A DNA stretch of 8,673 bases from Saprospiraceae bacterium. Its GTDB lineage: Bacteria > Bacteroidota > Bacteroidia > Chitinophagales > Saprospiraceae. Both the position numbers and the translations under genes were made by a program. Positions 1 through 6,443 of this stretch are shown here, piece after piece. Position 1 is the stretch's first letter. Each line of letters starts with the position of its first letter. Location of the stretch: positions 1 to 8,673 of the forward strand of contig JAHDBK010000130.1 of assembly GCA_020630455.1 (NCBI GenBank). Reading direction: 5' to 3'. The notes below the pieces were generated by a model, which saw only the letters and a list, made by a program, of their open reading frames with translations, did no database searches and was not told the DNA's origin.

Positions 1-1097
1 GTAAAGATAAAATCGGTATGTTGTTCAGGAACAAAATTACCCTGTGTCATTTCTCCCTCTAAATATCCTTTACCCGTGAGACCACCAGAACCGATGGTTA
101 GTTTTGATTGTCTCAAATTATAGTAAGAGCCTCTTGGGTCTGCATTTTCTGGCATTAACCAAACATTAATCCTATCTCTTTGGTGAGGTTCTAAAACATT
201 GTAAAACAAATAATTAATCGAATAGGTAAAACCTGAAAACACTATCAAAGCTAGGGCTATAAATACTGTAAAATCTCTTTTTACTCTTATTGATTTTAAT
301 AATAATATTAATAAAAACAAGCCTGTTGATATTAATATATAATTAGAATATTTTTCAAAATAAAGATAAGATACAATAGTTAAAACAGTTGCTATAGCAA
401 GCCATATTTGTTTAGACTTAAAAGTATTGATTAATAGGAAGGAAGCCACTAAAAACAAGAGTACTATAATAGATAATGGATTATACACTAATCCTAGTAT
501 AAATAAAACAACAAAAATTATTGCCAATATATAAAACATAGGATTAAGTCCTTCTCTAAATAAAACAATGAACAAAGAAAAGAAGACTAGTGCGGAACCT
601 GCATCTCCTTGTATTACAATCAATATTGCAGGAAAAACAATAATTGCAGACGCTATTAAAACGTACTGAGAATTTTTCATGGATACATTAGTGCTGCTTA
701 AATAAGTGGCTAAAGTTAAACAAGTTGCAAATTTTGTCAACTCTGAAGGTTGAAACTTAAAGCCTCCTGGTAAATTTATCCAAGAAGTTGCACCATTAGT
801 AATGCTACCATAAGCTAATACAAATATTAATAAGAAAATCGAAACACCATATATTAAATATGAAATTGATTTAAAGAAATGAGGGTCTGTTAAAAATATA
901 ATGAATGCGGCTATTGCCGATACTATTATAAATAAAAATTGCTTACCAGCCGTAGTTGACAAACTCAACATTGAAGCAGTAGAATCAGGGTCGTAATTGG
1001 ATGCATAAATCATTGCCCAGCCTAACAATGCCAAGCCCATAAATAAAGCTATGGTCGACCAATCAATATCCCAAAATGTAAACGATCTATTCTCCAC
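1..1097 (-). CDS. rodA: RodA, SEDS-family peptidoglycan glycosyltransferase (partial, C-terminus off the left edge)
   Basis: This is a SEDS-family membrane glycosyltransferase that polymerises peptidoglycan from lipid II in the elongation (Rod) complex, normally with a class B PBP. I translated it by hand: 365 full codons fit in the window and no stop is reached. Visible motifs are a first hydrophobic segment ending GWAMIYASNYD, a QPSELTKF motif, a GDAGSAL segment, and near the end DPRGSYYNLRQS, IGSGGLTGKG and VPEQHTDFIF. These match the conserved RodA block, and the Asp at about residue 320 (ENADPRG) aligns with the catalytic Asp of E. coli RodA. The start is taken as GTG at 1097: an in-frame TAA lies immediately upstream, and the next Met falls inside the first membrane segment. 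The GTG overlaps the end of the phosphatase gene by 11 bp, which suggests translational coupling. The catalytic Asp lies some 55-60 residues later than in E. coli because of extra hydrophobic sequence before it. Confidence 0.93.
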   Translation of the reverse strand, partial: MENRSFTFWDIDWSTIALFMGLALLGWAMIYASNYDPDSTASMLSLSTTAGKQFLFIIVSAIAAFIIFLTDPHFFKSISYLIYGVSIFLLIFVLAYGSITNGATSWINLPGGFKFQPSELTKFATCLTLATYLSSTNVSMKNSQYVLIASAIIVFPAILIVIQGDAGSALVFFSLFIVLFREGLNPMFYILAIIFVVLFILGLVYNPLSIIVLLFLVASFLLINTFKSKQIWLAIATVLTIVSYLYFEKYSNYILISTGLFLLILLLKSIRVKRDFTVFIALALIVFSGFTYSINYLFYNVLEPHQRDRINVWLMPENADPRGSYYNLRQSKLTIGSGGLTGKGYLEGEMTQGNFVPEQHTDFIF

Positions 1098-2040
1098 TTA
1101 ATTTTTGTTGTACTAATTCTTTTAATATCCCTTCTTTCATTGCATAAGCAGATACAATAATTTCTTGTATACCCACTTTATTAATTATAAAATTAATCAA
1201 TTCTAAAGCTACTATAATTAAATCTGCTCTTTTGGGCGGAATGCTTGGCATTTTTAACCTTTCCTTATACGTTGTATTCATAACAATATCATAAAAAGGA
1301 GTAAAAAGAGCACTTTTCACTCTTACTGAAGTATGTTCATCACTTATATTTGTCAAAGAGGCTTGTAAGACATCAAATGTACCCGAAGCACCAACGAGGA
1401 TATTTGTAGGGTATTTTTCTAATTGTCGTAATAAAGGCTTTAGTATTTCATTCAGATAATTATTAATATCTAATATTTCTTTTTCACTTATGGGTTCTGT
1501 TTTATGAAATTCTTTAAACAAAACGGCAACACCTATAGGAAAACTCTGTGACCAATACACCTTATCTTTATCTGCTATAATAAACTCTACACTTCCTCCT
1601 CCAATATCCATTATTAAAATTCTTTCTTGATGAATTTCAATGGCTTGCATTACTCCATTGTGTATCAAACGCGCTTCTTCAAGTCCATCTATTAAATCAA
1701 TTTGGATTCCGATTTCTTCTTTTACTTTTTGTATCAATAACTTGCCGTTTGAAGCAGTTCTCATTGCTGCTGTTCCAAAAGCACGTATATATTGAACATT
1801 ATGTTTTTTAATTATTTCACCAAAATATTCAAGAGCGTTTACAGCTCGTGTAAAAGGTGCATTTGCAATAGTTTCTATGCCTTCTTCTGCTAATTTCACA
1901 TAAATTCTTTCTTTATGTAAAATTTCATAATCTGCCATATTAAATGATTGCCTACCAATACTTTCGTTTTTATTTTTAATAATTAATAAATGAAAAGTAT
2001 TCGTTCCTAAATCAATAACAGCAAATGATGGATTCTGCAT
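1087..2040 (-). CDS. ppx: Exopolyphosphatase / GppA-family phosphatase, short form
   Basis: This is a member of the Ppx/GppA family within the sugar kinase-actin-Hsp70 fold. Family members release phosphate from polyphosphate or convert pppGpp to ppGpp in the cytoplasm. The motifs are clear: phosphate-1 loop IDLGTNTFHLLI (residues 9-20), FGTAAMRTASNG (88-99), GLEEARLI (119-126, carrying the likely catalytic Glu121), phosphate-2 loop MDIGGGSVEF (144-153), GASGTFDVL (217-225) and PPKRADLI (268-275). At 317 residues it holds only the two actin-like domains and lacks the C-terminal HD-like domain of the roughly 500-residue enterobacterial enzymes. Sequence alone does not settle polyphosphate versus pppGpp as substrate, so the symbol is a family label. 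The start lies 14 bp after the lipoprotein stop and the end overlaps rodA, so the three are probably one transcript. No polyphosphate kinase gene is in the window. Confidence 0.9.
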   Translation of the reverse strand: MQNPSFAVIDLGTNTFHLLIIKNKNESIGRQSFNMADYEILHKERIYVKLAEEGIETIANAPFTRAVNALEYFGEIIKKHNVQYIRAFGTAAMRTASNGKLLIQKVKEEIGIQIDLIDGLEEARLIHNGVMQAIEIHQERILIMDIGGGSVEFIIADKDKVYWSQSFPIGVAVLFKEFHKTEPISEKEILDINNYLNEILKPLLRQLEKYPTNILVGASGTFDVLQASLTNISDEHTSVRVKSALFTPFYDIVMNTTYKERLKMPSIPPKRADLIIVALELINFIINKVGIQEIIVSAYAMKEGILKELVQQKLSGE

Positions 2041-2054
2041 AGTACTAAGAATAT

Positions 2055-2519
2055 TTATTGTATTTGAATACCTAGTTGAGCCAATTGATTTCTGAAAAAT
2101 TGAGCGCCTTGAGGATGCAACATATTCGCATAAGTTGGTTTACCATTTTCATATACTTTATAAAACGCACAATTTACTCCTAAATGTAATTCTAAATAAT
2201 ATGGAGACATGTTTCCAGCCGACTTAGGAAACAATAACATTGTCGAAGGGCAATTTAAATCTGTGACTGGATCAATGGTAAAAAAGGCAATATTTTGCTT
2301 TGCTCCTTGATCTGTAACACTCATACTTACACCTTCATTTGTTTGCAAATCAATAGCATCTGTAACATTAATCAATTCTTGGATTTTTTCAGCTGGAAAA
2401 ACGGGATAATTAGACGTTTGAACTTGAGGTGTTTGTACTTGTGGTTGTTCTTGGTTTCCAGAAGAATTACAAGAAAACATCACTAAACAAAATAAAACAA
2501 AAAAATAATATAGTTTCAT
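2055..2519 (-). CDS. Small predicted lipoprotein of unknown function
   Basis: I do not recognise a family. The 154-residue product starts with a signal peptide (hydrophobic residues 3-15) ending in a lipobox-like VMFSC. Cys17 is therefore the probable lipidated residue, and the mature protein would be membrane-anchored. A Gln/Pro/Thr-rich linker follows (about 18-38) with PQVQT repeated twice (26-30 and 31-35). The remaining, probably folded part (about 40-154) has two cysteines, Cys90 and Cys117, which could form a disulfide. No acidic surface-export signal is obvious right after Cys17. The start is well bounded: an in-frame TAA lies one codon upstream. It is the first gene of the cluster leading to the phosphatase and rodA, with a plausible promoter 37 bp upstream. 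A role in the envelope is inferred only from the signal peptide and neighbours. Confidence 0.82.
   Translation of the reverse strand: MKLYYFFVLFCLVMFSCNSSGNQEQPQVQTPQVQTSNYPVFPAEKIQELINVTDAIDLQTNEGVSMSVTDQGAKQNIAFFTIDPVTDLNCPSTMLLFPKSAGNMSPYYLELHLGVNCAFYKVYENGKPTYANMLHPQGAQFFRNQLAQLGIQIQ
2416..2445 (-). repeat. Two-copy 15-bp tandem repeat inside the lipoprotein gene
   Basis: Copies at 2416-2430 and 2431-2445 differ at two of 15 positions. They encode the doubled PQVQT unit in the linker after the lipid anchor. In-frame expansion or loss would change the linker length without breaking the gene. Confidence 0.75.
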
Positions 2520-2556
2520 TTTTTAAAATTTAAATATGCTATAATGTATAATCTTA

Positions 2557-2564
2557 CAAATGTA
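2557..2564 (-). promoter_or_regulatory. Candidate -7 element for the lipoprotein-ppx-rodA cluster
   Basis: Read on the minus strand the bases are TACATTTG, an exact match to the Bacteroidota -7 consensus TAnnTTTG, 37 bp before the lipoprotein ATG. A clear -33 TTG is not present at the expected distance (TTT instead), so the call is moderate. An AT-only inverted repeat, TTATTTA-GA-TAAATAA at 2569-2584, lies in the promoter spacer and could be either an operator or chance. The rest of the 129-bp gap (2520-2648) is AT-rich with no convincing terminator for the upstream hydroxylase. Confidence 0.45.
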
Positions 2565-2648
2565 TAAATTATTTAGATAAATAAATACATTTTTATTAAG
2601 GTTTATAATTTCTTTATTATTAAAAAATAAAAAAATCTTGTTATTAAA

Positions 2649-3920
2649 TTAAGAAATTGCCATTTTTTCCTCTATTGCACTTTCTTGTCTAAATGTAAAA
2701 TAAAAAGTTATCAATAATGAAATGAATTGATAGCTTAAAAAGATATATGTTGCATACGAAAAATACCGATCTACACCATACCAACCACTCCAGTAATAAA
2801 CCAATGATAATACTACCCCAAACTTAAATAACTCGGTATAAATTGCCCATTTTTTTCTATCCATCAAAGTAGTATAAGAAAAGATATTTAAGGCAATAAA
2901 ACCTGCATATAATAGCACATTAAAAAAGTCATATAGTACAATATTATTAAATAAATATAATATTAATAATAAAGTAACCATTAACTGAGTCCAATGCCAA
3001 ACTCTAAAAGCTAAATTATTCGGAGTGTCATATTTTTCTACATTATTCATATCTGTAATAATCTCTATTGGATATTTTTTCTTGACATCATTTGGTCGCC
3101 ACCCCGTAGGCATGAACCAAATCCTCACTTTATCCCATAATTTTTCAGTTCTAAAGGCATCTTTAGCAATTTGCCATATGTGCATAAAATTAATTAAAAA
3201 CGGATTCCATGTTTTAACTGGTTTTTTAACACCATAAACAGGGGGAACATCAGGCAACTCTTCTTGAAAAGTACCAAATAGTTTATCCCAAATAATGAAT
3301 ATCTGTGAAAAGTTTTTATCAATATATTCATCATTAATTGCGTGATGTACTCTATGGTGAGAAGGCGTTACAATAATGTATTCCAAAAATCCCATTTTAT
3401 TGATAAGAGTTGTGTGATACCAAAATTGAGCAAAAAGATGCAAAGGAGCAACCACTGCTATTACTTCAGTTGGCACGCCCAAAATAGCCATTGGTAAATA
3501 CAAAAAAGTGAAAATACCGAAAATACCCGATATAGATTGTCTCAATGCACAAGCCAAATTGAACTCTTCACTACTATGATGAATAATATGCCTATTCCAA
3601 AACACATTAATCACATGTTCAAAACGATGAGTCCAATACCCCGCAAAATCTTTTCCGACAAATGCTAACACGTATAATAACCAAGTAGTTTTAATATCGA
3701 ACAGAGCCAAGTATTTTACCATGAAACTATAACTTAAAATCACAATTGACAAGCCCAAGACATCTTTGAGAATATTGGTCATTCCTGAGCTCAAGCTCGA
3801 AATCGTATCCATAGAACGAATGGTTATCTTCCCCATCATTCTACCTGCTAGGTATTCAATTAATATCAATATTACAAAAAAAGGGATAGCGTAATTCAAT
3901 ACTGCAGCGTATGCTTCCAT
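2649..3920 (-). CDS. Membrane fatty acid hydroxylase superfamily protein, TMEM195/alkylglycerol monooxygenase-like
   Basis: This is an integral membrane di-iron oxygenase of the fatty acid hydroxylase/sterol desaturase superfamily. The histidine clusters are all present: HRFEH (98-102), HIIHH (111-115), an extra His at 169 (WYHT), and HHRVHH (188-193). The flanking text, HHSSEEFNLACALRQS after the second cluster and IDKNFSQIFIIWDKLFGTF after the last, is closer to TMEM195 (alkylglycerol monooxygenase, which cleaves ether lipids using tetrahydrobiopterin) than to sterol C-4/C-5 enzymes. The following VYGVKKPVKTWNP and the PTGWRP segment (271-276) also fit that branch. Length (423) is near the animal enzyme. 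Hydrophobic segments lie near 10-25, 54-73, 78-95, 130-168 and, in a C-terminal part of several helices, 310-410. An in-frame TAA at 3933-3935 bounds the start. The true substrate is unknown. No pterin-synthesis gene is nearby. Confidence 0.88.
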   Translation of the reverse strand: MEAYAAVLNYAIPFFVILILIEYLAGRMMGKITIRSMDTISSLSSGMTNILKDVLGLSIVILSYSFMVKYLALFDIKTTWLLYVLAFVGKDFAGYWTHRFEHVINVFWNRHIIHHSSEEFNLACALRQSISGIFGIFTFLYLPMAILGVPTEVIAVVAPLHLFAQFWYHTTLINKMGFLEYIIVTPSHHRVHHAINDEYIDKNFSQIFIIWDKLFGTFQEELPDVPPVYGVKKPVKTWNPFLINFMHIWQIAKDAFRTEKLWDKVRIWFMPTGWRPNDVKKKYPIEIITDMNNVEKYDTPNNLAFRVWHWTQLMVTLLLILYLFNNIVLYDFFNVLLYAGFIALNIFSYTTLMDRKKWAIYTELFKFGVVLSLVYYWSGWYGVDRYFSYATYIFLSYQFISLLITFYFTFRQESAIEEKMAIS

Positions 3921-3969
3921 TTTATATAAAAATTAATTATTTTTAGAAAAAACTTTAATTTTAAACCTT

Positions 3970-3977
3970 CAAAATTA
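3970..3977 (-). promoter_or_regulatory. Candidate -7 element for the hydroxylase gene
   Basis: On the minus strand the bases are TAATTTTG, an exact TAnnTTTG match 49 bp before the hydroxylase ATG, within the 75-bp divergent spacer. A TTG lies 16 bp further upstream, slightly shorter than the usual spacing, so this is tentative. No equally good element is visible for the divergent plus-strand gene; the nearest is TATTTTTA at 3938-3945, one mismatch. Confidence 0.4.
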
Positions 3978-3995
3978 TAAATATACAAAAAATCA

Positions 3996-4754
3996 ATGAA
4001 ATTAGGTCAGGTTTGGAATCAAGAACGGTATCAAGTAGAAGGATTATTCTTTAATCTAATTTGTGGTCTTTATTTTATTTTTGTTGCTCCATTATTAAAA
4101 GATATATCAACCCAAAACATTTATGAAGAAAATAGTTACTTGCCTTACTTGGCTATTTTATTATTATTAATATCTATATTAGAAATATATGCATTTCCTT
4201 TAAAGCTAAAATTTGTCCATCAATCCATCAAAGAGCATGAACATGAAGCAGGAAGTGGCTTTGTCTTATGGATGTTCCACAGTGTCATTTCAATCATCAT
4301 TACATTTTCAATATTTGAAGCATTTGGTTATGAACTCACCAGCAAAGATGGAAATGAATTGCCTTGGTTCGTTTCGCTTAGCATATTTATAGTAGTCATC
4401 AAAGAATTGTATTTGCTTTTTTGTATCATGGATATCAATGATGAAGAGACTCTTCAAAAATATAAAAGACCTCATATTAAAGAGTGGATAGCGGATATTA
4501 TATTACTAATATATGCTTGTATTGCTTATACGGTAACATGGGAAACTATAACTAGTAATATGAAATTAGACGGGCAAGATATTTTATTAATAATGAATTA
4601 TTCTATATGTATTCTTCTGTTTCTAATGTTCTATTTACCATTAAGAATTCCTTATCAAATTGAAGAAATAGCCAACATTAAAGACGATAAGGATTATTTC
4701 AGATATATTAGTTCAATTTTATTCGCTGTAGTTTCTGGAATATGGCATTTATAA
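3996..4754 (+). CDS. Multi-pass membrane protein of unknown function
   Basis: I do not recognise a family. The 252-residue product is dominated by hydrophobic segments at about 17-36, 48-68, 88-110, 121-144, 163-183, 195-214 and 236-250, so six or seven membrane helices are likely. Polar links between them include a His/Glu-rich stretch IKEHEHEAGSG (78-88), the acidic MDINDEET (145-152) and KRPHIKEW (157-164). No signal peptide, transporter signature or catalytic motif was seen. The start is bounded by an in-frame TAA at 3978-3980. It is divergent from the hydroxylase across 75 bp and lies 190 bp ahead of the sensor kinase, so it could belong with either. The coding call rests on the long open frame, the helix pattern and composition like its neighbours. 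Confidence 0.8.
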   Translation: MKLGQVWNQERYQVEGLFFNLICGLYFIFVAPLLKDISTQNIYEENSYLPYLAILLLLISILEIYAFPLKLKFVHQSIKEHEHEAGSGFVLWMFHSVISIIITFSIFEAFGYELTSKDGNELPWFVSLSIFIVVIKELYLLFCIMDINDEETLQKYKRPHIKEWIADIILLIYACIAYTVTWETITSNMKLDGQDILLIMNYSICILLFLMFYLPLRIPYQIEEIANIKDDKDYFRYISSILFAVVSGIWHL

Positions 4755-4822
4755 AGCTTTTTCGGTATTATTTTTGTTAAATAAAGGTATTTATTTATTA
4801 TTTTTTATTTGTTAATGATATT

Positions 4823-4847
4823 AATATTTTTTTTAATTAAAAATATT
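4823..4847. repeat. AT-only inverted repeat between membrane protein and kinase
   Basis: AATATTTTT (4823-4831) pairs perfectly with AAAAATATT (4839-4847) around a 7-base loop. It lies within the 190-bp spacer 4755-4944. It could weakly terminate the upstream gene but has no GC pairs. The same spacer holds an exact TAnnTTTG match at 4769-4776, but without a TTG at the right distance. Chance is a real alternative at this composition. Confidence 0.35.
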
Positions 4848-4944
4848 GGGAATAACTTCGTGTCAAGAACATATATTACATTATTAGTTATTTAATACTA
4901 AATTAGATTTCATACTGATGAAAACAATTGGACTCTCTTAATCG

Positions 4945-6213
4945 ATGGAAGACAAGACCATTTGGCAATTAATATTATTAGGCGCATTGGCCATTTCAGG
5001 TATTATTGGCATTCAATCCTATTGGGTACTGAATACTTGGAATGCTCATGAAGAAGAATTCGATTCTTCTGTTAGGATAGCCTTAAGAAAAGCAACTGAA
5101 GAACTGGCTGCTTTAGATAGTATTTCATTACCTGATAGAGATTTGATTAAAAGAAGGACATCTAACTATTATGTAGTTAATTATAATAATGTTATAGATC
5201 CTAATAATCTAGAATTCATTTTACAAAAGACTTTGGAAAAGTTCAATATTAATTCTGATTTTGAATATGGAATTTTTGATTGTTCAAGTGATGAAATGGT
5301 ATATGGAGATTTTTGTAGTATCTCAGAAAATTACGAAAACACTCCTGATAATATAAGCATTCAATTGCCTAAATACGATGAGTTTATTTATTATTTTGGT
5401 ATCCGTTTTTTAGGCAAATCGGCTAACATCATGACCAAGATGCAGTTGTCAATAATTTTTACAATTATATTACTGTTAGCCATTATATTTTTTCTTTATG
5501 CAATGTATATCATCTTAAGGCAAAAAAGATTATCTGAGATGCAAAAAGATTTCATTAATAATATGACTCATGAATTCAAAACGCCTATATCTACTATAAA
5601 AATATCTGCTAATGTTTTTGCTTCAGACCCTACAATTCAGCAAAATGAACGTTTATCTAAATATGCAGGGATTATTCAAGAACAAAACCAAAGACTAAAT
5701 AATCAAGTGGAAAAAGTTTTGCAAATTGCAAAGATGGAACAAGATAATTTCAAACTCAATTTTGAAAAAATCAACATCCATGAATTATTAGAAGACATTA
5801 TCGAAAGTACTAGTTTAAAAGTAGAAGAAAAAAATGGCAATATAATTGCAGAATTAAATGCAAATCAACCCATTATAAACGCAGACCGATTACATTTAAC
5901 CAATATCATCTATAATTTACTTGATAATTCTATGAAATATTGTAAAGATTCGCCAAATATAACGATGCGAACTTCAGATACTTCAAAAGGAATTCAATTA
6001 AGTATTAAAGACGAAGGAATAGGAATTTCGAAAGAGTATCAAAATAAAATATTTAATAAATTTTTTAGAGTTCCTACTGGCAACGTACATGATGTCAAAG
6101 GCTTTGGATTAGGCTTGTTTTATGTAAAAAACATTGTCGATGCTCATGGCTGGAAAATTAATATAAAAAGTGAAAAAGACCAATACACTGAAATAAAAAT
6201 AGAAATAGACTAG
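4945..6213 (+). CDS. Membrane sensor histidine kinase of a two-component system
   Basis: This sensor kinase autophosphorylates on His and passes the phosphate to the regulator encoded next. Membrane helices at about 8-28 and 168-191 enclose a periplasmic sensor of about 140 residues, which contains Cys113 and Cys124. The cytoplasmic part has the H box MTHEFKTPIST with His209 (residues 207-217), a coiled dimerisation helix pair to about 267, the N box NLLDNSMKY (324-332), G1 DEGIGI (356-361), the F box IFNKFFRV (369-376) and G2 GFGLGLFYV (386-394). All catalytic boxes look intact. The start of the sensor, QSYWVLNTWNAHEEEFD (24-40), is typical of Bacteroidota kinases, and the paired regulator resembles RprY, so this may correspond to RprX. 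The ATG is secure because an in-frame TAA ends one codon upstream. The ligand is unknown. Confidence 0.93.
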   Translation: MEDKTIWQLILLGALAISGIIGIQSYWVLNTWNAHEEEFDSSVRIALRKATEELAALDSISLPDRDLIKRRTSNYYVVNYNNVIDPNNLEFILQKTLEKFNINSDFEYGIFDCSSDEMVYGDFCSISENYENTPDNISIQLPKYDEFIYYFGIRFLGKSANIMTKMQLSIIFTIILLLAIIFFLYAMYIILRQKRLSEMQKDFINNMTHEFKTPISTIKISANVFASDPTIQQNERLSKYAGIIQEQNQRLNNQVEKVLQIAKMEQDNFKLNFEKINIHELLEDIIESTSLKVEEKNGNIIAELNANQPIINADRLHLTNIIYNLLDNSMKYCKDSPNITMRTSDTSKGIQLSIKDEGIGISKEYQNKIFNKFFRVPTGNVHDVKGFGLGLFYVKNIVDAHGWKINIKSEKDQYTEIKIEID

Positions 6214-6226
6214 AAGTATAGTTTAA

Positions 6227-6261
6227 AACATTTAAATAAAATGTTAATAAGTGTACTTATT
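6227..6261 (+). other. Two short AT-rich hairpins after the kinase stop
   Basis: AACATTT (6227-6233) pairs with AAATGTT (6239-6245), and AATAAG (6246-6251) pairs with CTTATT (6256-6261) around TGTA, followed by a short T stretch. They begin 14 bp after the kinase stop and could act as a weak terminator or as an mRNA 3' end between kinase and regulator. The low GC of the stems keeps the call weak. Confidence 0.3.
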
Positions 6262-6280
6262 TTATAAGAATTAACGTCTA

Positions 6281-6427
6281 AAAACCAGAGAGGAAAAAAC
6301 CGATCACAAAATACATCATCTGTACCATTTATTTGGTACAAAACCAAACATAATAAACACTCCAGAGGATTAGTACCTCTTTTGTGGGGGTAAGGTATTT
6401 TTAAAAGTAAAATTCCTTATAAGGAAT
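6281..6427 (+). promoter_or_regulatory. Structured leader ahead of the response regulator gene
   Basis: This stretch is less AT-rich than the other spacers and carries several inverted repeats. TGTACCA (6321-6327) pairs with TGGTACA (6334-6340), AGAGG (6364-6368) with CCTCT (6376-6380), and a perfect 16-bp palindrome ATTCCTTATAAGGAAT lies at 6412-6427. Some pairings exclude each other: TACCT (6374-6378) can instead pair with AGGTA (6393-6397), and TAAGG (6391-6395) can pair with CCTTA (6415-6419) from inside the palindrome. No TAnnTTTG promoter element was found here and no known riboswitch was recognised. Function as a leader RNA or operator region is inference. Confidence 0.4.
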
Positions 6428-6443
6428 ATAAATTTAAATCTAA

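Noticed and set aside
2295..2486. Plus-strand ORF of 63 codons opposite the lipoprotein gene
   Set aside because: It lies wholly within a gene with a signal peptide and lipobox, has no recognisable motif, and looks like an antisense shadow.
3025..3237. Plus-strand ORF of 70 codons opposite the hydroxylase gene
   Set aside because: It is antisense to a clearly conserved protein and has no independent support.
6241..6267. Eight-codon ORF (MLISVLIL) in the kinase-regulator spacer
   Set aside because: Too short, formed by the arms of the AT-rich hairpins, with no upstream signal.
6281..6443. tRNA or a known riboswitch in the spacer
   Set aside because: There is no T-loop GTTCGAATC-type sequence, no cloverleaf, and no conserved core of a riboswitch class I could recognise.
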